Positions 22,972 through 33,962 are shown, counted from the stretch's first letter. The stretch: DNA of 64,000 nt from Isoetes taiwanensis (GCA_021234155.1 JAJEKV010000160.1:1033196-1097195), one strand, 5' to 3'. The notes: a model not told the origin generated them from the letters alone. A program made the numbers and translations.

Positions 22972-24749
22972 CTTGTATGGTTCTGAGCGAGATTGCCCGC
23001 GTCCCGATGGATCAGGCTTCCCGCATAGAGCATATTGCTGCCGCAGGTGGGTTATGTTATCAATGAATGGCTCTTTGAAAATAGTCTTCGCAGTGATATC
23101 ATTGACTTCACAATCGAAGCTGCAGCATTCTGTTTCGTTGATCGTGTGCGGACAACACTCGGCAATTCCGTTGAAGATAAATCTTTGACATTTGCTCTTG
23201 GGACTTTGGTGTGCCGAGTCTTCTACATACAAGTTGAGCAGCCATAACTGAATGATTACCATTCACTATATAATAGTGCATCCCCATGAGGTCATCCTCG
23301 GTTTTCCAAGGGACCAGTTTGTTTGTGAGGGGATTGAATGGAATCACATCAGCGGGAGTGAAGACTGGATGTGGGTCTCTCTGAAAGGACTCCACCAAAG
23401 TTTTGACGTGCTCCATATTCCTTGGTCTAGATGTCAGATTTGCTGGTCCTTGATATAATTTGAACACGTCTATTTTTTTAATGAATGTGACACCGAGAGG
23501 AAACAGATGCCGGTGATCGTAAATTTTTTGCAGTGTATTCTCTGCCGTCTTTTCCTCTTCTGACCTTTCCACCCGAAGATTTGCAGGCACCTCTAGCAAG
23601 TGCTGAGCTATTCTTAATGTGAGCTTCTTTGGCTCTAGCTTCTTAATGGGGACCCTTTTGGCCGGGGTGTCCGCAGGATCCTCGCTATGCCTTGGGCTCG
23701 GAGGTTCACCACCACTTCTAGGACTTCCAGCAGGACTTGGAGTCCGAGGCGCTCTCCTTTGTTTTTTTGGTGTCCTCTCCTTCTCAAGGGTCTCCGGCCT
23801 GTGCTTCTTCTTTTTCCCATCCGTTTCCTCTGTCTCCACTTCCTTTCCCTCCGTTTCCTGTGTCGCCTTTCCTTCCTTCTGCCCCTTGCCTTCCCTATCC
23901 TTTTCTTTCCTTGCCCTTTTCTTTTCCTTCTTTTCCCTCTTTTCTTTATCTTCCTTCTCTTTCTTTTCCTTCTCTTTCTTTTCCTTCTCTTCCTTTTCCT
24001 TCTCTTCCTTTTCCTTCTCTTCCTTTTCTTTAGATTGTTTCTTTTCCTTCTTTTCCATATCTGGATCTTTGTGATCCTTTCTCTTAACTTTCCTCTTGCG
24101 CCGCCTTTCCTTCCTCCGGTTCTGGACATCCTCGAGAAGATGAGGAGTCTTTGTAAATTGCAGGTGTATCCCTAGGTTGTCTTGTCTTCTTCTTGCTCCT
24201 TGTTTTTTAGCCGTGCCGCGGTCCACAATATGTAGTTTCTTTGGGCTATTGCCTTGACAACGAATGAAGGCGAGTTTTTAGACTCGTTCATCCGATTATG
24301 AAAGAATCATAAAGCCCCTCAAGATTTCTTGTGGACCTTTGATGTCGACTTCTTCAAAGTCAATGCGACAATGACAATTTTCAGCCTTGCTTCTTCGCCC
24401 GAACCGGCTACATTTGCAATGCTAGCGGACATTGAGTTGGGATCATAAAACTTCCGGTCCACATAGTACACAATTATTCTCTGCTTCAAAGTATCTTCAC
24501 AGACCACCACGGATCCAATCACTCGCGGCCGCTCTTGGCAACCAACTTCATTTGGACCAAGATACCTCGGCTGGTAAATGCCGGTTTTTTTACATGTCTG
24601 TCTCCCTTATAAGGAGGCAGAGCTCTCTTTGATCTCCTTTAGAGCCTCAGCGTAAGAGGGGCTCACCCGCATTACTTCCATGCACCAGTACCTGTCTATC
24701 AGCATCATAGTCTGGTCGGATTGAAATTGTGTTTCCGCACGTAAGATAG

Positions 24750-25420
24750 CTGCAACAAAGAGGCATCAGCAACAAAGAGGCATCAGTAAATGGTTTGAAC
24801 AAGCGGTGCATTAATAGGTTAGGAGTTGGCAAATGGCGCCGGGCGCCATTTGTATCGATCGATGCATAAGCATCGAGGCGACATCGTATGCCTATCCCCC
24901 CGTTTGGTCGAAGAGATTTTCCACCCAGCTCAAACCACTCCCCTTCGCAATATTCGAGGAAGATGGTTGAAGGAGAGTGGATCGGACCGGTGGAGGCACC
25001 GCGATTCGTAGGGAGATACCACAAATGAAAACGCGGCAATGCACGGATGACTAGGCAAACAACAAGTTCCCAATGTATGCTAATAGACATCAAATGGCGC
25101 CATGGCGCCATTTGCCAACAACAAGGCCCTATGGTAAGCTAATACACATCAAATGGCGCCATGGCGCCATTTGCCAACAACAAGTCCCAAATGTATGCTA
25201 ATACACATCAAATGGCGCCATGGCGCCATTTGCCAACAACAAGACCCTATGGTAAGCTACCAGGCATCCTAAAGTAAGCTAAGACTCCTAAAGTGCACTC
25301 AATCATCCAAATGGCGCCATGGCGCCATTTGTCAACTATAAGACCCTAAAGTGGTTACCATGCATCTAAATATGGCGGGCTTCATTTAGCCCAAACAAAC
25401 AATGCAAGTAGACGACATAC
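24750..25420 (-). other. Intron 1 with clustered GGCGCC palindromes
   Basis: 671-bp GT-AG intron. It contains five palindromes of the form ATGGCGCCATGGCGCCAT or close variants, at about 24831, 25091, 25150, 25209 and 25308. Three lie in 59-bp tandem units starting near 25079, 25138 and 25197. Confidence 0.7.
25079..25331. repeat. Tandem 59-bp units and palindromes, ATGGCGCCATGGCGCCAT
   Basis: Three consecutive 59-bp units plus a fourth separated palindrome. Each has a 24-bp perfect inverted repeat centred on CCATGG. Variants with the same GGCGCC core occur elsewhere only inside this element (21021, 21063, 22891, 22920, 24831, 25558, 26843, 26884, 26927), apart from unrelated single GGCGCC sites. 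Confidence 0.85.
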
Positions 25421-25487
25421 CTGTCCCTTGAGGTAAGCTAGCTTCTGTCTCCACATTTTGTTGAGCTCCAGAATTGTCCATTTCCAT
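25421..25487 (-). CDS. First coding exon of the ParB/methyltransferase-like gene
   Basis: ATG at 25487; reads MEMDNSGAQQNVETEASLPQ and ends G|GTATGT at 25421/25420. The frame joins cleanly to 24749 after the CAG acceptor, giving ILRAETQFQSDQTMML, which supports a real spliced transcript. A second in-frame ATG lies two codons downstream. Confidence 0.6.
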
Positions 25488-26464
25488 TTCGCGCGCCTTG
25501 AATTTGGTCCGAAAACCGGTGTGTATCTAGATGTGTTGAGGCGCTGAACTGCGGGGAAATGGCGCCGTAAATCACCGAAAAAAGGATGAAAAGGGTTGCT
25601 TTAGGCGCTGGCGCTTAGGGCGTGTATTTAGGCGCTGGGGCTTATTGGCAGCTAAGGTCGAGTATTTGGGAGCCGGAATCGAAAAACGAATAAAGCTTAA
25701 TGAAGCTTCGTAAAAAAACAGGTGACCAACTAGGGGCTATCGACGTCCGGCGCCCATGCGGCGGTCAGGGGCGCCCATGCATGCCCATACGCTTCACGCC
25801 CGTTCGCGTGGCTGTCCATGCCGCGGCATGCCCGCACTCCACTCCCCATGCCCGTGGCGGTCCAGCGCCCATGTTCGGCCATACAATTGAATTTTGAAAT
25901 TGAATATTTCCATCTTAAACCCAGCCCAAATTTGAACATAAAATTCAAAATTCCGCCCCGCCCGCTTAATTAACATAAAAGTCAAAATTACCAGATATTG
26001 AAATTTGATCACACACACATCAAATTTGAATCGTCCGTTTGAAAATTGTACTTTGCCTTTAAAGCTCCCTCTTTGCCCGTAGTGCTCCCACTTAATGCGA
26101 CCATGCTGTGGATTAGCCGCACAAAAATTCAAACGCGAGGATTTTTTCGTGCCGCAGTTCGGGCGCTTTGAATCCCGCTGTTAGTCTCATTTTACTTCTT
26201 CGCATAAAGGCGCTTCTTTTCTCGGCGCCCTGAAACTTTGCAAAGCGCATCGCGTCTTTGTCGGCGCTTTCTTCTTAACTCGCGAAATCGGGTGATTCTT
26301 GGCGCTTTCTTCTTCGCGCTTTCTTCTTGGCGAATCCTCCTTCTTCTTCGAATCTTTCTTGGGCTTTCTTCTTGGCGCTCTTCTTGGCATTCTTACGCCT
26401 TAATATATCTGCTTGGGATCGGCTTCATTTTTCTGTTCTATCTCTTGCTCCGGGACATACCACT
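25488..26464. promoter_or_regulatory. Divergent intergenic region between the two element genes
   Basis: About 980 bp between the two outward-facing start codons, so it probably contains both promoters. GC-rich patches with CGCCC and GGCGC words lie at 25560-25900 and again at 26140-26400. No TATA box could be assigned confidently. Confidence 0.45.
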
Positions 26465-29400
26465 ATGGATCTATCTAATATCAAGTAAGTCCCTTTGTTT
26501 GGTATAAATTCTGTTCTATTGCTTGCCATATTGTATAGAGTGTTCAAATGCTGACATTAATCTTTGCTAGGACCGAGAACCTTGGTTTCAATTGCAAAGT
26601 TGGCATGGGGTGCCCATGTTATGCATGCCCGCTCTTATTGACACATATACAACAATGGGAGCAAGAATGCATAACATAGGCACCTCGTAGATTTTGTGAT
26701 GGAGTTAAGCCATTTGGTGGAAATGGTGTTGGATCAAATAAAGCCATTTGAAAGTGAAATGGTGTTTGGATCAAATGAAGCCATAGCGCCATTTGATCCA
26801 AATTCACACCTATGAATGTGCCATAGGTGTGAATTTGGATCAAATGGCGCCATGGCTTCATTTGATCCAAACACCATTTCGACCAAATGGCGCCATCTTC
26901 ATTTGATCCAAGTGTTCACCGTTACACCAAATGGCGCCATGGCCATTTAGCTCCAAATTTGGACCAAAATTTATACTTTTGTACTAAATAAGCCATTTTC
27001 GCTTATATTTTTGCTTATTTTTCCTCTATTTCATATGTTCTCAAAAGTATCGCCTTGTTTGATTGAAACGGGTTTAATTTTCCCCTGCACAACCTATTCG
27101 GGTCGGAAGGACAATTGTTGCCCTGGGACATATTTTGAATAGAACCACTCTTCATGGGAAGGAAATAGATCCTTCAAATGTAGCAATTGAGGTCACTTGA
27201 GTCCGTGATCCCATCGACAGAAGCTTCCAGTCCCAGGGAGGGGCGGATAACATTGGTGAAGCAAAGAGGGCACATTCATTCAAGTGGCCTAAGAGGGATG
27301 TAAAACCAAATGAGTGGCCCTCAAGTGAAGATACGCCTTGAGATCCCTCAATTTGCCCTCTTCACAAGAGGATTCATCTAGTAGTCCATCCGTCAAGAGT
27401 TCACACGGACATCGGTTTCACCGCTCACCGTGGTGAACCAAGCAACACAAAGAACAAATGAAGAAGACGAAATAGTAGAGGAGATTGGAGGTCATGAGAA
27501 TCTAGTTGCCCGCCTTGGTCTCAAAGTTGTTTAAGCCCCAAGATGAGACGATCTACTACCCGAACAGATCTACTAGGTTTGCCATGCTACATTCTTCACT
27601 CCTCAGACCGGATCTAAATATTCTGAGGCTTAATATAGTCTTTAGTGATCCTCGGGATGCTATAGACGATGAGTTCTTGGGTGTATCAAAGGTCGGGCTT
27701 TCGAGTGGGTAATATAATAGATCCAACGGGAAACCAAAATATCGTGTCATGTCATGCTTAGGCCGAGAGGCCTATAGCTAATGGCCTAGTAACCCGGGAG
27801 ACCCATCTTTGTTTTGCTTCATGATGGTAGGACAGGTTCACAACATTTACAAGCTCTTTGCCGCTCTCGAACATGATGATTTAGAAGTTGAGTGCTTGGA
27901 AGTCGATGTTGAGAAGCAATTCAAGAGGAAAAGGAAATATACATATGTGAAGAGGGAGGAGGGAACCAAAGGGGATGGCAAGGAGGAGAGGATGTGCGCT
28001 TCCAAGGCAATCAAGAGTGCTCTAAAATCAACATGCCGCAAGGACTAATGTGTCAAAAACCGAAATTCCACGTAGCAAGTATGTGCCTTAAGAAAAGAAT
28101 TTTATTCTCAATCAAGCAAAGGCCGTGGATTACGCTTTTGTTTTTGATGTGTTGAGTGTAACTTATACAGGCGCCGGAGGCTTAAAGTAGTGGTCCGTGG
28201 AGTGGAGTGTCACAATTCGCATGGCGCTGCGGGTTTTAGGAGTTGCTCACCACGTTTTATAGTTGGAGGAAGAGGTTCGAAAGTTAGGTGGAAAACCGGG
28301 CGGAGCATGGTAATACTGTGCTCTAAGAAGCCTAGATCCGCGGACACTAGCTACAGAAAGTGTGTTTGATACCTTCATTAGTGAGAATGCAGAGAGCATT
28401 CCACATAGAAGCAAAAAAGGAAAGGATGATATAAGGGAGAATGTTCGCAAACTTCCTTCCATCCTTAATAAGAAGAGCATACATAAGGAGGTGGGGCCGT
28501 GGTGGAAGAATTGACAGGAAAGAGTGTAACCTTGCCCTCTTTTTACAATATTTGGAAGAAAGAGTTTCCAGACGTCAAGATAGCAAAAATACAAAGATTC
28601 TCCAAGTGTAACATATGTGTAGTCATCAAGCGTAAATTGGAAAGAACAAAAGATATAAGGGAGAGGCGCAACCTTTCAATTCAACAGCGGGCACATATGT
28701 TGGAACAACGTTCCTGTAGGAGTCAATATTGGCATTGGCGTGCATTATCACATCGTTCGCCAGAAAGTCACCTCTGCATAATACATGATAAGATGGATCA
28801 GGTCAAAACACTCACACCAAGAAGTCACCATCTCGCAAAGTCTGTTTGGAGAGGAGATCGCTTGAAGAGCAGCTTGACAGGAGCATTGACACATGGTCAT
28901 GGTGGACGGGCTTATGGCCATTTCTCTCTTGATCTTTGGAAGGATGACTCAAACTTTCATGTTGGATCACTTTCTAGGATCCTACACTATCTTGAGTTGC
29001 CGGAAGAAGACAAGTGTGGTGATTTGTGGAAGCAGAACTACAGATTGCAAATTGATGCAAGCCCTAAAAGATACTCGACCACTGCAACATAAGCTAGTGC
29101 AGACACAAGAGAAGATGCCTTCATCTTCTAGTGCCAACTTAGAAGGCTTCAATCCTCTTCCTCGAAATCTCTACTTACAGTTGGATAATGCATCGGGTCA
29201 AAATAAAAATAGATATGTGTTCTCCTACCTCTCTTATTTGACATGGCTTAAGGTATTCGATGAGATTCAGGTTGGCTTCATGATGGTTGGGCACACTCAT
29301 GACGATATTGATGCATTGTTTGGGAACTTTTCGACGTTAATGAGTTCATCGGATGCTCTAACTTTGCCCGAAGTTGCTTTTACTTGTTTAGTAAGTGCAA

Positions 29401-30191
29401 TGCAAAGTCTCCCTGTTCCATATTTTGTGGATGAAGTTCCAGATTGAAAGGCTTTGTCAAGGGATATATCCCCTCGATAAGGGCCAACGCCTAACGTGCC
29501 ATACCGAGCCATTGCTATTCCGATTTAAAATGGATGGGAAATGGCCCATTATGCAATATAAGATGCCAACCCATAAAGAGTGGATTCCAGAAAATGGAAT
29601 AAGAATGTGGAAGGAGGATGAAAATGGTGAGCCAACGCTACAACGTGGGTGCCTAAAAATATCCCTCCAAGGAAGACATTGAAAGATCTCCCCGGCCCGG
29701 CGGCACAAAGATCGCAAAGTACATAGCATTATGGAATTCCTTCAAGCAAAAATCAAGAAGATAGTGTGTTTGCACGACAAGACAAAGCAACTATGGATTA
29801 CCGAACGAGATTCTTTTGTGTTTGGAAGATGTATCTCCGTGGACGACCTCAAAATGATAACTTTTGGTCAAGCGCATAAGGCAAGAACCTCTACAAGCCG
29901 CATTTACTCCGTGAGGTCGATGAAGCCGGCGTGGTTTGTAAGACCTTTGCCTACATATTGTGGGCCGCCAGATGGGCCGCCCGGTGTTGCCTATGGATGA
30001 GTTCGATCCTCATGCACATGTTACTTAAAGGTATGTTTGTTTTAGTCCGACACGGAGACGATGAAACTCCAACGTGGTTGGGCTTTTACGTAAGAAGATG
30101 CCATCCTAGATCCGAGTCTACCAATTATGGTCACATTTATGTATCATGGTGGATGCCCGTTGGTCGTGACTATACTGTGTTGCTTAACTAA
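26465..30191 (+). pseudogene. DUF7869-like gene, broken frames
   Basis: A plausible start exon 26465-26484 (MDLSNI) ends at GTAAGT and joins at 26571 after TTTGCTAG, giving KTENLGFNCKVGMGCPCYAC, a Cys-rich start. The core begins about 28365. One frame (28499-29040) has FPDVKIAKIQRFSKCNIC, HDKMDQVKT and GRAYGHFSLDLWKDDSN. A shifted frame (29100-29447) has LQLDNASGQNKNR and VGHTHDDIDALFG, and the next has FRFKMDGKWPIMQYK. The C-terminal part (29740-30191) has WLGFYVRR and VSWWMP. This motif order matches the eukaryotic DUF7869 family, whose biochemical role is unknown to me. The conserved Asp residues in DN-SGQNKN and GHTHDDID could be an RNase H-like catalytic set, but that is an inference. 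Region 27060-28340 is poorly readable. Confidence 0.65.
26700..26960. repeat. Degenerate GGCGCC half-palindromes in the first intron region
   Basis: Several ATTTGATCC / GGATCAAAT words alternate with CAAATGGCGCCAT half sites (about 26775, 26843, 26884, 26927), forming overlapping imperfect inverted repeats. They mirror the intact palindromes of the opposite gene. Confidence 0.65.
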
Positions 30192-31556
30192 ACGCTTATA
30201 ACCCAATCCATCGATCCATCAAGGTATGAGAAGTTAGATGCCATACATTATGCATGGGATGCAAATGGCAAAAGACCAAGAAATTCAGATTCCAAAATAC
30301 ATTGTTGACATGTGGGGGACATAGCATTAGCTAAAAGCTCTCAATCTCAGGTCATGTTCTCGATAATCATGTATGTAATTTCTTTTGCTATAATACTTAA
30401 GCATTTTGGACAATTAATACGTTTGTCGATACATTATGCTTATACTAACATCCTTACATCTATTATAATAGGTGTTTAATACACATCATTACATCGATGC
30501 ACACATTATTGATGGCATACATATAATTTAGATGCACATATTATTGATGGCATTATAGAGTCGATGATTCACTCATCATCAATCCTCGCTATTGTGATCG
30601 CATTCACTCAGAGGCATGCGCCGGGAACCCCAAAGAAGATGGATCACAACACGAGTAAGGCCGGGCAATCACACTCACGACCTTCTCGCTTTGGATTGTA
30701 AGTAAGGATCCGAATTTTAACACCTTTATGTATGCAGCGATTAATATCATTGTAGCTCATGGAGCAAAGAATGGTCTCAAACCGATCATCATAAATATTA
30801 TAAGCCATGATGGGAGATGAATGACTTACCGAATGGAGCTGCTTTTATAGTCGTTATAGAATTATTGGTATAATACTTCAGCATTATTGGTATTATCGTG
30901 AGCATTATTGGTATTATACGTCAAAGATTATTGGTATTATACTTCAACATTATTGGTATTATACTTCAACATTATTGGATTCAGTAGCTATAAATTCTTT
31001 TACCTTGTTTTCACTTCTCACTTTTCATCCTTGCTTCTTGCTCCTTCATCTTCCTTGTTCCTTGATCTTCTTGCTACTTGATCTTCCTTGTTCCTTGATC
31101 TTCTTGCTACTTGATCTTCCTTGTTCATTGCTTCGGCTACTTGATCTTGATCCTTGTTCCTTGCTACTTCATTCCCGTGCTCCTTCCTACTTGATCTTGT
31201 TCCTTGCTCTTGATCTTGCTCTTTGCTACTTGATCTTGATCCTTGTTCCTTGCTACTTCATTCCCGTGCTCCTTCCTACTTGATCTTGTTCCTTGCTCTT
31301 GATCTTGCTACTTGATCTTGTTCCTTGCTACTTGATCTTGATCCTTGCTTCTTGCTCCTTGATCTTCCTTGTTCCTTGATCTTCTTGCTACTTGATCTTC
31401 CTTGTTCATTGCATCTTGCTACTTGATCTTGATCCTTGTTCCTTGCTACTTCATTCCGTGCTCCCCGCTACTTGATCTTGTTGCTTGCTCTTGAACTTGC
31501 TTGCTTGCTCTCCTCCGTGTTCCTTGCTCGTCGGTGATCCTTGCTTGCTTTTGCAA
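30192..31556. repeat. Low-complexity stretch between element genes
   Basis: 30192-30840 shows nothing recognisable. 30850-30975 holds about five ~22-bp repeats of TATTGGTATTATACTTCA type. 31013-31550 is a pyrimidine-rich tandem array built on CTTGATCTTG(A/T)TCCTTG and CTTGCTACTT words in a ~75-90-bp higher-order pattern. Confidence 0.8.
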
Positions 31557-32096
31557 ATGATTGGACCCAATCCTCCCCGGGCTACTCGTAAGGCTGCAAG
31601 CATGCCCCGTGCATTCTCATGCGGCCCTGGAATGGATGAGCTATGGGACCATTTCTTGGAGTGGAGGTTGCGCCCACGGTCCACCAAGGAGCTTACAATG
31701 GAGTTGATCAACTTCATTCTGGAGCGATTTGATTGTGGTCATGAGCCACTGATGGAAATTAATCCATCTGAATGTTATAGGAGACTTGCAATGAGGGGAA
31801 TGCTTGAACCCCCTCCTTATCTGGACGAGATGCTACAGCAATTGAGGCCTCTTCTTCGTGCTGGATATTTAGCACACTCTCTGGATGCATACATATCAGA
31901 GTTCATTCATGAAATTTGTAAGGGACAGATGTATGGCCTTATTAGGGTGTACTACAATGAGTACAACGGTTTTGTGGAGTTGGGTCCGCTCTTCTTCCGT
32001 GAGTATTATCCTGTGGAATTACTTTTTCTAATGACTAGGTACCCCATATGGTGGGAAGAATCAGCATGGGATGAGCGTGAGCTCTTGACTCCCTAA
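31557..32096 (+). CDS. Uncharacterised 179-aa protein, intact ORF in the TIR element
   Basis: ATG at 31557 follows the pyrimidine array; stop TAA at 32094-32096. The protein starts MIGPNPPRATRKAAS and is otherwise acidic and aromatic-rich, with LWDHFLEWRLRPRST, ECYRRLAMRGMLEPPPYLDE, a short hydrophobic patch PVELLFLMTRYPIWW, and an end of ERELLTP. No signal peptide or membrane span is clear. I do not recognise a family. Unlike its two neighbours in the element it has no frame break over 540 bp, which favours selection or recent origin. The frame is open upstream into the low-complexity array, so the start could be earlier. Confidence 0.6.
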   Translation: MIGPNPPRATRKAASMPRAFSCGPGMDELWDHFLEWRLRPRSTKELTMELINFILERFDCGHEPLMEINPSECYRRLAMRGMLEPPPYLDEMLQQLRPLLRAGYLAHSLDAYISEFIHEICKGQMYGLIRVYYNEYNGFVELGPLFFREYYPVELLFLMTRYPIWWEESAWDERELLTP

Positions 32097-32396
32097 CCCG
32101 TGACGTGGGTTAGACCTCAGGCTAAGGGAAAGGGAAGGGGAAGGGGTTAGGAACCCGGGGAAGGTTACTAGGGACATACATAGTTCATACTTTGGTCTCT
32201 ATTGTGTTTGGAAGTTGGTATATGATACCGTGTTATTATGTTCTCTAAATATTCATGTATGTATGATACACGGGTACTGCACGTGTATAGAACCCCTGCA
32301 TAAGGTCTATGATACAGGGTACTGTACACGTGTATACAACCCCTGCATAAGGTCTATACAACCCCCATAATAAAAAAATTCCAGTTTACTAAAAAT
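32097..32396. other. 3' region of the TIR element with G-runs and a 46-bp tandem repeat
   Basis: G-runs at about 32126-32146 (GGGAAAGGGAAGGGGAAGGG) could form a quadruplex. Two 46-bp units start at 32263 and 32309 (ATGATACA...CCCCTGCATAAGGTCT). Confidence 0.65.
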
Positions 32397-32422
32397 TTTC
32401 CCATTATAATGAAATTGTGCTT
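32397..32422 (-). repeat. Right terminal inverted repeat
   Basis: Inverted partner of 20928-20953, followed by the CTTA duplication at 32423-32426. Confidence 0.75.
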
Positions 32423-32552
32423 CTTAGTATTGTTTGACATTAATCTGCACCAATTTCAAAACGACATTGACTCCAATTGTAAGATAAGCTAAATTTTCCT
32501 CTTACCCTTTTTCTTTGGAATGTATGTTTTCTTATGCTTCTTACCTTGTTCA

Positions 32553-32890
32553 TGTCAAGATATATGCGATATTGAGACCACCATCTTGCTAGACGTATTA
32601 AAGCAGTGACTCAGCACTCAACACAGTGGTGCTGAGAAAGTGTTGAACTGAACAGAGTCAGCACCTTATCAGCACTGAGCACCAACCTAACTAAGTAACG
32701 GCTGTTATTAGTGGGCAATGGGTGAACAGCTAATACTATTCTTAGTATCACCGTTTTGTTTATATCATTATACTTCATGTATTGACACACAACATTGAAT
32801 ACAATTCCATTTTGCCTTTGTTTTAGGAGCTTGCGCTCTCGGATATCGGTGTGCATCCTCTTCTCTCCCTTTCTTGGTGCAACCTTGACA
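32553..32890 (+). repeat. Copia LTR, forward (338 bp)
   Basis: TGTCAAG...CTTGACA ends, followed directly by TGGTATCAGAGC. About 338 bp, the same family as 43182-43515. Confidence 0.9.
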
Positions 32891-32902
32891 TGGTATCAGA
32901 GC
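32891..32902 (+). promoter_or_regulatory. Primer-binding site, initiator tRNA-Met
   Basis: TGGTATCAGAGC immediately after the forward LTR. Confidence 0.92.
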
Positions 32903-32940
32903 ACTAGGTGTGTTGTGATTGATTCAAGATCAACACAGCA

Positions 32941-33059
32941 ATGGAGAAGGATGCAAGCTACAACCAGATTACCTTCCCTGGCGGTCGTGCAATTCAAATC
33001 TTTGACGGCACAGGTTTCCAGCAATGGAAAAGCAGAATGATCTTCATTCTCAAGGATGA
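32941..33059 (+). pseudogene. Copia gag N-terminus, truncated
   Basis: ATG at 32941 starts MEKDASYNQITFPGGRAIQI and continues FDGTGFQQWKSRMIFILKD, the N-terminal gag signature of plant Copia elements. It stops being gag after 33059, where reversed LTR sequence (TGTCAAGGTTGCACC) begins in mid-gene. The remainder of gag for a related copy is at 42269-43131 on the other strand. Confidence 0.85.
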
Positions 33060-33180
33060 TGTCAAGGTTGCACCAAGAAAGGGAGAGAAGAGGATGCACA
33101 TCGATATCCGACAGCGCAAGCTCCTAAAACAAAGGCAAAATGGAATTGTATTCAATGCTGTGTGTCAATATATGAAGTAT
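33060..33180 (-). repeat. Reversed Copia LTR, U5 part, split by an insertion
   Basis: Matches the inner third of the reversed LTR 43182-43515, starting at the terminal TGTCAAGG. Its continuation lies at 40648-40876; together the two parts make about 340 bp, the right length for one LTR. Confidence 0.8.
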
Positions 33181-33962
33181 ATAATAATAATGGCGTTTTA
33201 TGATAGTCTGTGCGCAATCTTGGCCCTTAATTGTTTTACTTCAATTTTATCCCTTCGATTTACCGGTTTCTTTTCCACAACCTGCGCTTCTTATTTTTGT
33301 TGTGGATCTATATGCAGACGATTGCCTAGAGGCAGCTTATTCTGCCATAGTCGCTCCGGTAATGCTCCTCGCATCATCTTACGTTTGACCTTAATCTGGC
33401 AACCTTTCTCTACAAGAAAGGCATGGCTTATGGTATATTTTAGCCCCAACATCATTTTTCAATTTTACTGGCAAACCTCTTGGGATCTATGGCATTGTTT
33501 GCCAGAGGGGTTTTGCTGCTAGCGGCCATATATGACTCCACACAAAAGAAAAATGGAAGCATGACTTTCAAGACACCGTGTTATGGGAGCACTATCGACC
33601 GGTGATTCATTTCAGCATCTAAGTTATTTGTTGTGCTTCCACCGACATTCAAATTTAAATAGACACGAATGGTAAGATGCGACCAAAATAGACATAGAGA
33701 TATTTTTTTAAGCAATAGACACAGAGAGGTTTCTTAAGCCATAGGAAAGATTCTGGCCAATATCTCTTCCCTTTGTTCTCTATATCTTCTTTGATGGATT
33801 TAGGTTCGAACTTTCTATTTGTTTTTTGCAATTTCTTTGTCGAAATAGAATGCAAGAGAATTGGATAGTCTGTGCACCATCTTGACCATAGACTTTTCTT
33901 AATTTAGTGTGATCCCTTGGATTTAACGGTTTTGTTTCATCCGCACTGTCTAATTCCATGCC

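Larger units (their letters stand above)
21251..25487 (-). pseudogene. ParB-like plus degenerate DNA-methyltransferase gene, several frameshifts
   Basis: Start ATG at 25487 begins a 67-nt exon (MEMDNSGAQQN...), donor G|GTATGT. Intron 1 is 24750-25420 and exon 2 continues in frame. Later parts, in order: a Lys/Glu-rich coiled-coil-like tract (about 24060-23800); a Pro-rich link; a ParB/sulfiredoxin-like segment with YYIVNGNHSVMAA (about 23260); GT-AG intron 2 (22853-22971); a middle region; then methyltransferase-like strands ILDCPDTRG...FWIVVFARPEH (about 22200-22080) and FDYFSCGSFGRASL...FESD (about 21660-21590); and an acidic tail ending PDEEP. ParB domains fused to N6/N4 methylases are known in phage and bacteria. 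Here the usual (D/N/S)PP(Y/W/F) catalytic motif reads DCPD, so catalysis is doubtful. About six one-base frame breaks are present, near 24600, 24530, 23115, 22260, 21800 and 21485. It may be a pseudogene or contain sequence errors. Confidence 0.65.
20928..32422. mobile_element. 11.5-kb TIR element with ParB/methyltransferase-like and DUF7869-like genes
   Basis: Left end 20928 reads AAGCACAATTTCATTA and the right end, reverse-complemented from 32422, reads the same 16 bases. The match extends to about 26 bp with two mismatches. The 4-bp CTTA lies immediately outside both ends (20924-20927 and 32423-32426), as expected for a cut-and-paste insertion. Inside are a minus-strand gene (21251-25487), a divergent plus-strand gene (26465-30191) and a third ORF (31557-32096). 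GGCGCC palindromes cluster in its introns and core. The termini and TSD are seen directly; calling it one transposon is an inference, and I do not know a named superfamily that matches. Confidence 0.7.

Noticed and set aside
23619-24175. Plus-strand frames of Phe/Ser/Leu-rich protein
   Set aside because: Shadows of the Lys/Glu-rich coiled-coil coding tract on the minus strand.
30975-31283. 102-codon plus-strand frame before the 179-aa ORF
   Set aside because: Encoded by a tandem CTTGATCTTG-type array with Leu-rich low complexity; no independent evidence of coding.
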